DNA from: Tannerella sp.
Lineage (GTDB): Bacteria > Bacteroidota > Bacteroidia > Bacteroidales > Tannerellaceae
Length of the DNA stretch: 7,420 nt
Assembly (NCBI GenBank): GCA_031289445.1
Contig: JAITPL010000155.1
Span: forward strand, 1 to 7,420
Direction of reading: 5' to 3'
Shown here: positions 6,324-7,420 of the stretch, in pieces
Layout: each line of letters starts with the position of its first letter
Numbering within the stretch: position 1 is the stretch's first letter
Program-made: the position numbers and the translations under genes
Notes under the pieces: model-generated
Told to the model about the DNA's origin: nothing
Databases searched by the model: none
The model's input: the letters and a program-made list of their open reading frames with translations, nothing else

Positions 6324-7343
6324 ATGAAGATGAAAAAGAAGACAGAAATCAAAACGACAGAGGTCAAGAAGACAAAGGTCAAGAAAACAGAAGCCAAGAA
6401 GACAGAAGAACAAGACGAAATCAAGACAACGTATATCCATCCGTTGACCGATTTTGGCTTCAAGAAACTCTTTGCCACCGAGGCTAACAAGGAGCTTCTG
6501 ATTGACTTTCTTAACGAGGTGCTTAAGGAAGCAGGACTGATTACGGATATACAGTACATGCCGACCTTCCAGCTAGGACGCCTCGAAAACGACCGCAAAG
6601 CTGTTTTCGACATCTTTTGCACCAACGACAAGAAGGAGTACTTTGTTGTCGAGATGCAGAAAGCTAAAGAGCCTTATTTTGTTGACAGAAGTTTGTTCTA
6701 TTCAACCTTCCCGATACAGAGTCAGGCGCCGCAGGGCGTATGGGATTTCAATCTGAAGCCGGTCTATGTAGTGTCGATTCTGGACTTCAAAATATTTGAG
6801 GAGAAGGAAGACGCGGAGCATGTGATAGAGCGTATTTATCTGATGCGCGAACGGACACAGGAGCGCTTCTCCAATAAGCTGAACTTCGTTTATGTGGAGT
6901 TGCCCAAGTTCAACAAGGCGATTACCGAGCTGGAAACCAATATGGACCGGTGGCTGTTTTGTTTGAAGAACCTGCAAAGCCTCGACCAAAGGCCAAAAGA
7001 AGTGCAGGGGAGAGTATTTGAGAGATTATTTAAAGCAGCAGAAATTAAACAATTAACATCTGAAGAAATGGAAACTTATAAGCAAAACGTTACAGAGTAT
7101 AACGACATCCGCCGTTGTATAGCATACGCGGCAGAGCAAAACCTGATAAAAGGAGAGCAGATAGGACTGATGAAAGGAGAGCAGATAGGACTGATGAAAG
7201 GACGGCGGGAAACTAATTTCTTGATCTATACAAACTTGCGAACATTGGGAGTGCCTGATAATACGATCCCCCAATTTATGGGCCTGTCGGAAGACGAGGT
7301 GGCCGAACTGGAGGTGAAATGGCGGAGTAGCCTAAACAATTAA
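6324..7343 (+). CDS. Rpn-family PD-(D/E)XK nuclease (recombination-promoting nuclease / putative transposase)
   Basis: This 339-residue protein is of the Rpn/PDDEXK_2 type. Residues 1-35 are a Lys/Thr/Glu-rich tail with a five-residue repeat (TEVKK-like). The domain starts at YIHPLTDFGFKKLFA (37-51), the family hallmark. The nuclease motif is Asp96 (FDIFC) followed by EMQ with Glu110 and Gln112. Residues 114-230 (DRSLFYSTFPIQSQ, PVYVVSILDF, YVELPKF, RWLFCLKNL) continue the conserved core. From about 240 a helical variable tail follows, with the 8-residue repeat KGEQIGLM twice (276-291) and GVPDNTIPQFMGLSEDEVAEL near the end. E. coli relatives are toxic, act against phage, and are inhibited by a C-terminal fragment translated from an internal start; here Met249 would give a 91-residue fragment. 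The last codons and stop (7333-7343) lie inside a duplicated segment, so the present C-terminus may have been changed by the duplication. Start could also be the ATG at 6330. Confidence 0.88.
   Translation: MKMKKKTEIKTTEVKKTKVKKTEAKKTEEQDEIKTTYIHPLTDFGFKKLFATEANKELLIDFLNEVLKEAGLITDIQYMPTFQLGRLENDRKAVFDIFCTNDKKEYFVVEMQKAKEPYFVDRSLFYSTFPIQSQAPQGVWDFNLKPVYVVSILDFKIFEEKEDAEHVIERIYLMRERTQERFSNKLNFVYVELPKFNKAITELETNMDRWLFCLKNLQSLDQRPKEVQGRVFERLFKAAEIKQLTSEEMETYKQNVTEYNDIRRCIAYAAEQNLIKGEQIGLMKGEQIGLMKGRRETNFLIYTNLRTLGVPDNTIPQFMGLSEDEVAELEVKWRSSLNN
6342..6416 (+). repeat. 15-bp in-frame repeats in the Rpn N-terminus
   Basis: Five consecutive 15-bp units (6342, 6357, 6372, 6387, 6402) encode TEIKT, TEVKK, TKVKK, TEAKK and TEEQD. 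The middle three are the most alike at the DNA level. The units precede the conserved domain, giving a basic helical extension of adjustable length. Confidence 0.75.
7046..7133 (+). repeat. Duplicated segment, copy 1 (inside Rpn gene)
   Basis: This segment matches 7333-7420 with 4 mismatches over 88 bases (offset 287). It begins a few codons before Met249 and covers the first part of the variable C-terminal domain. The second copy continues to the window edge, so the full length of the duplication is unknown. Confidence 0.93.
7068..7343 (+). CDS. Candidate internal gene: Rpn C-terminal fragment (RpnS-like antitoxin)
   Basis: The in-frame ATG at 7068 (Met249 of the nuclease) would give a 91-residue protein made only of the variable C-terminal domain. 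Support is indirect. The 60 bases 7021-7080 are 25% GC against 48% in the preceding 60, the kind of unstructured A-rich leader that Bacteroidota start sites favour. The same ATG context is retained in the downstream copy, where it is the natural start of a separate frame. The fragment carries the KGEQIGLM repeats. In E. coli, RpnS fragments arise this way and block the full-length toxin. No promoter or Shine-Dalgarno is evident directly before it. Confidence 0.35.
   Translation: METYKQNVTEYNDIRRCIAYAAEQNLIKGEQIGLMKGEQIGLMKGRRETNFLIYTNLRTLGVPDNTIPQFMGLSEDEVAELEVKWRSSLNN
7149..7196 (+). repeat. 24-bp tandem repeat in Rpn C-terminus
   Basis: Two identical 24-bp units (7149-7172 and 7173-7196), followed by a partial third start (AAAGGA), encode KGEQIGLM twice then KGRR. 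The frame is kept. The eight residues divide into two four-residue steps, KGEQ and IGLM, as expected for a repeat that lengthens a helix. Confidence 0.92.
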
Positions 7344-7420
7344 CATCTGAAGAAATGGAGACTTATAAGAAAGACGTTACAGAGTATAACGACATCCGCC
7401 GTTGCATAGCATACGCGGCA
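7333..7420 (+). repeat. Duplicated segment, copy 2 (runs off the window)
   Basis: Copy of 7046-7133, 287 bases downstream and hence in a different frame from the nuclease gene. The stop codon of the nuclease gene (7341-7343) is formed within it by out-of-frame reading. The right end is not visible. Confidence 0.93.
7355..7420 (+). CDS. Free-standing copy of the Rpn C-terminal domain (partial, 3' end outside)
   Basis: An ATG at 7355, equivalent to Met249 of the nuclease, opens 22 codons to the window edge beginning METYKKDVTEYNDIRRC. Compared with the first copy there are four base changes: two are synonymous (GAA/GAG, TGT/TGC) and two give conservative replacements (Gln to Lys, Asn to Asp). 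No stop interrupts it. It begins 12 bases after the nuclease stop, so it could be translated from the same message. It may be a separate antitoxin-like gene or a leftover of a tandem duplication; the part beyond the edge would decide. Confidence 0.45.
   Translation, partial: METYKKDVTEYNDIRRCIAYAA

Overview
The window looks like chromosome of a member of the Bacteroidota, most likely order Bacteroidales. Supporting signs are repeated -7 promoter boxes of the TAnnTTTGY type, start codons behind A/T-rich leaders without Shine-Dalgarno sequences, a PorT-like outer-membrane barrel, and a Tat-exported Gfo/Idh/MocA protein. The genus cannot be fixed from the sequence.

Layout. 1-1023 holds no intact complete gene. 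A leftward promoter (74-106) faces a start codon at 40 whose gene leaves the window, possibly a transposase. Next is a 5'-truncated, frameshifted remnant of an IS110-family transposase (about 250-947), then a short piece resembling a dispersed repeat. 1024-3546 is a leftward two-gene unit: hemL (glutamate-1-semialdehyde aminomutase, first committed steps of tetrapyrrole synthesis) followed with no gap (TAA then ATG) by a PLP-dependent Cys/Met-metabolism enzyme. A compact divergent promoter region (3547-3654), whose two -7 boxes form a perfect inverted repeat, separates hemL from a rightward rubredoxin gene (3655-3816). That gene ends in a hairpin terminator directly abutting the next promoter. 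3928-5951 is a rightward pair: a Tat-exported Gfo/Idh/MocA oxidoreductase and, 5 bases later, a small outer-membrane beta-barrel protein.

5952-6250 is non-coding and packed with three kinds of direct repeat: an AATTGATAATTG pair, a nested 61/70-bp minisatellite, and a heptamer array. 6324-7343 encodes a PD-(D/E)XK nuclease of the Rpn family (PDDEXK_2 type) with a good promoter, a Lys-rich repeated N-terminal tail and an in-frame 24-bp repeat in its C-terminal tail.

The most interesting part is the right end. The segment beginning the variable C-terminal region of the Rpn gene (7046-7133) recurs 287 bases downstream (7333-7420) with 4 differences in 88 bases. It is out of frame with the first copy, and it places an ATG-started open frame right after the nuclease gene. 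In E. coli, Rpn nucleases are toxins neutralised by their own C-terminal domain, translated from an internal start (RpnL/RpnS). The arrangement here could be an Rpn gene with an internal antitoxin start plus a second, free-standing copy of that antitoxin. This is an inference: the second copy runs off the window, and it could equally be a decaying duplication.
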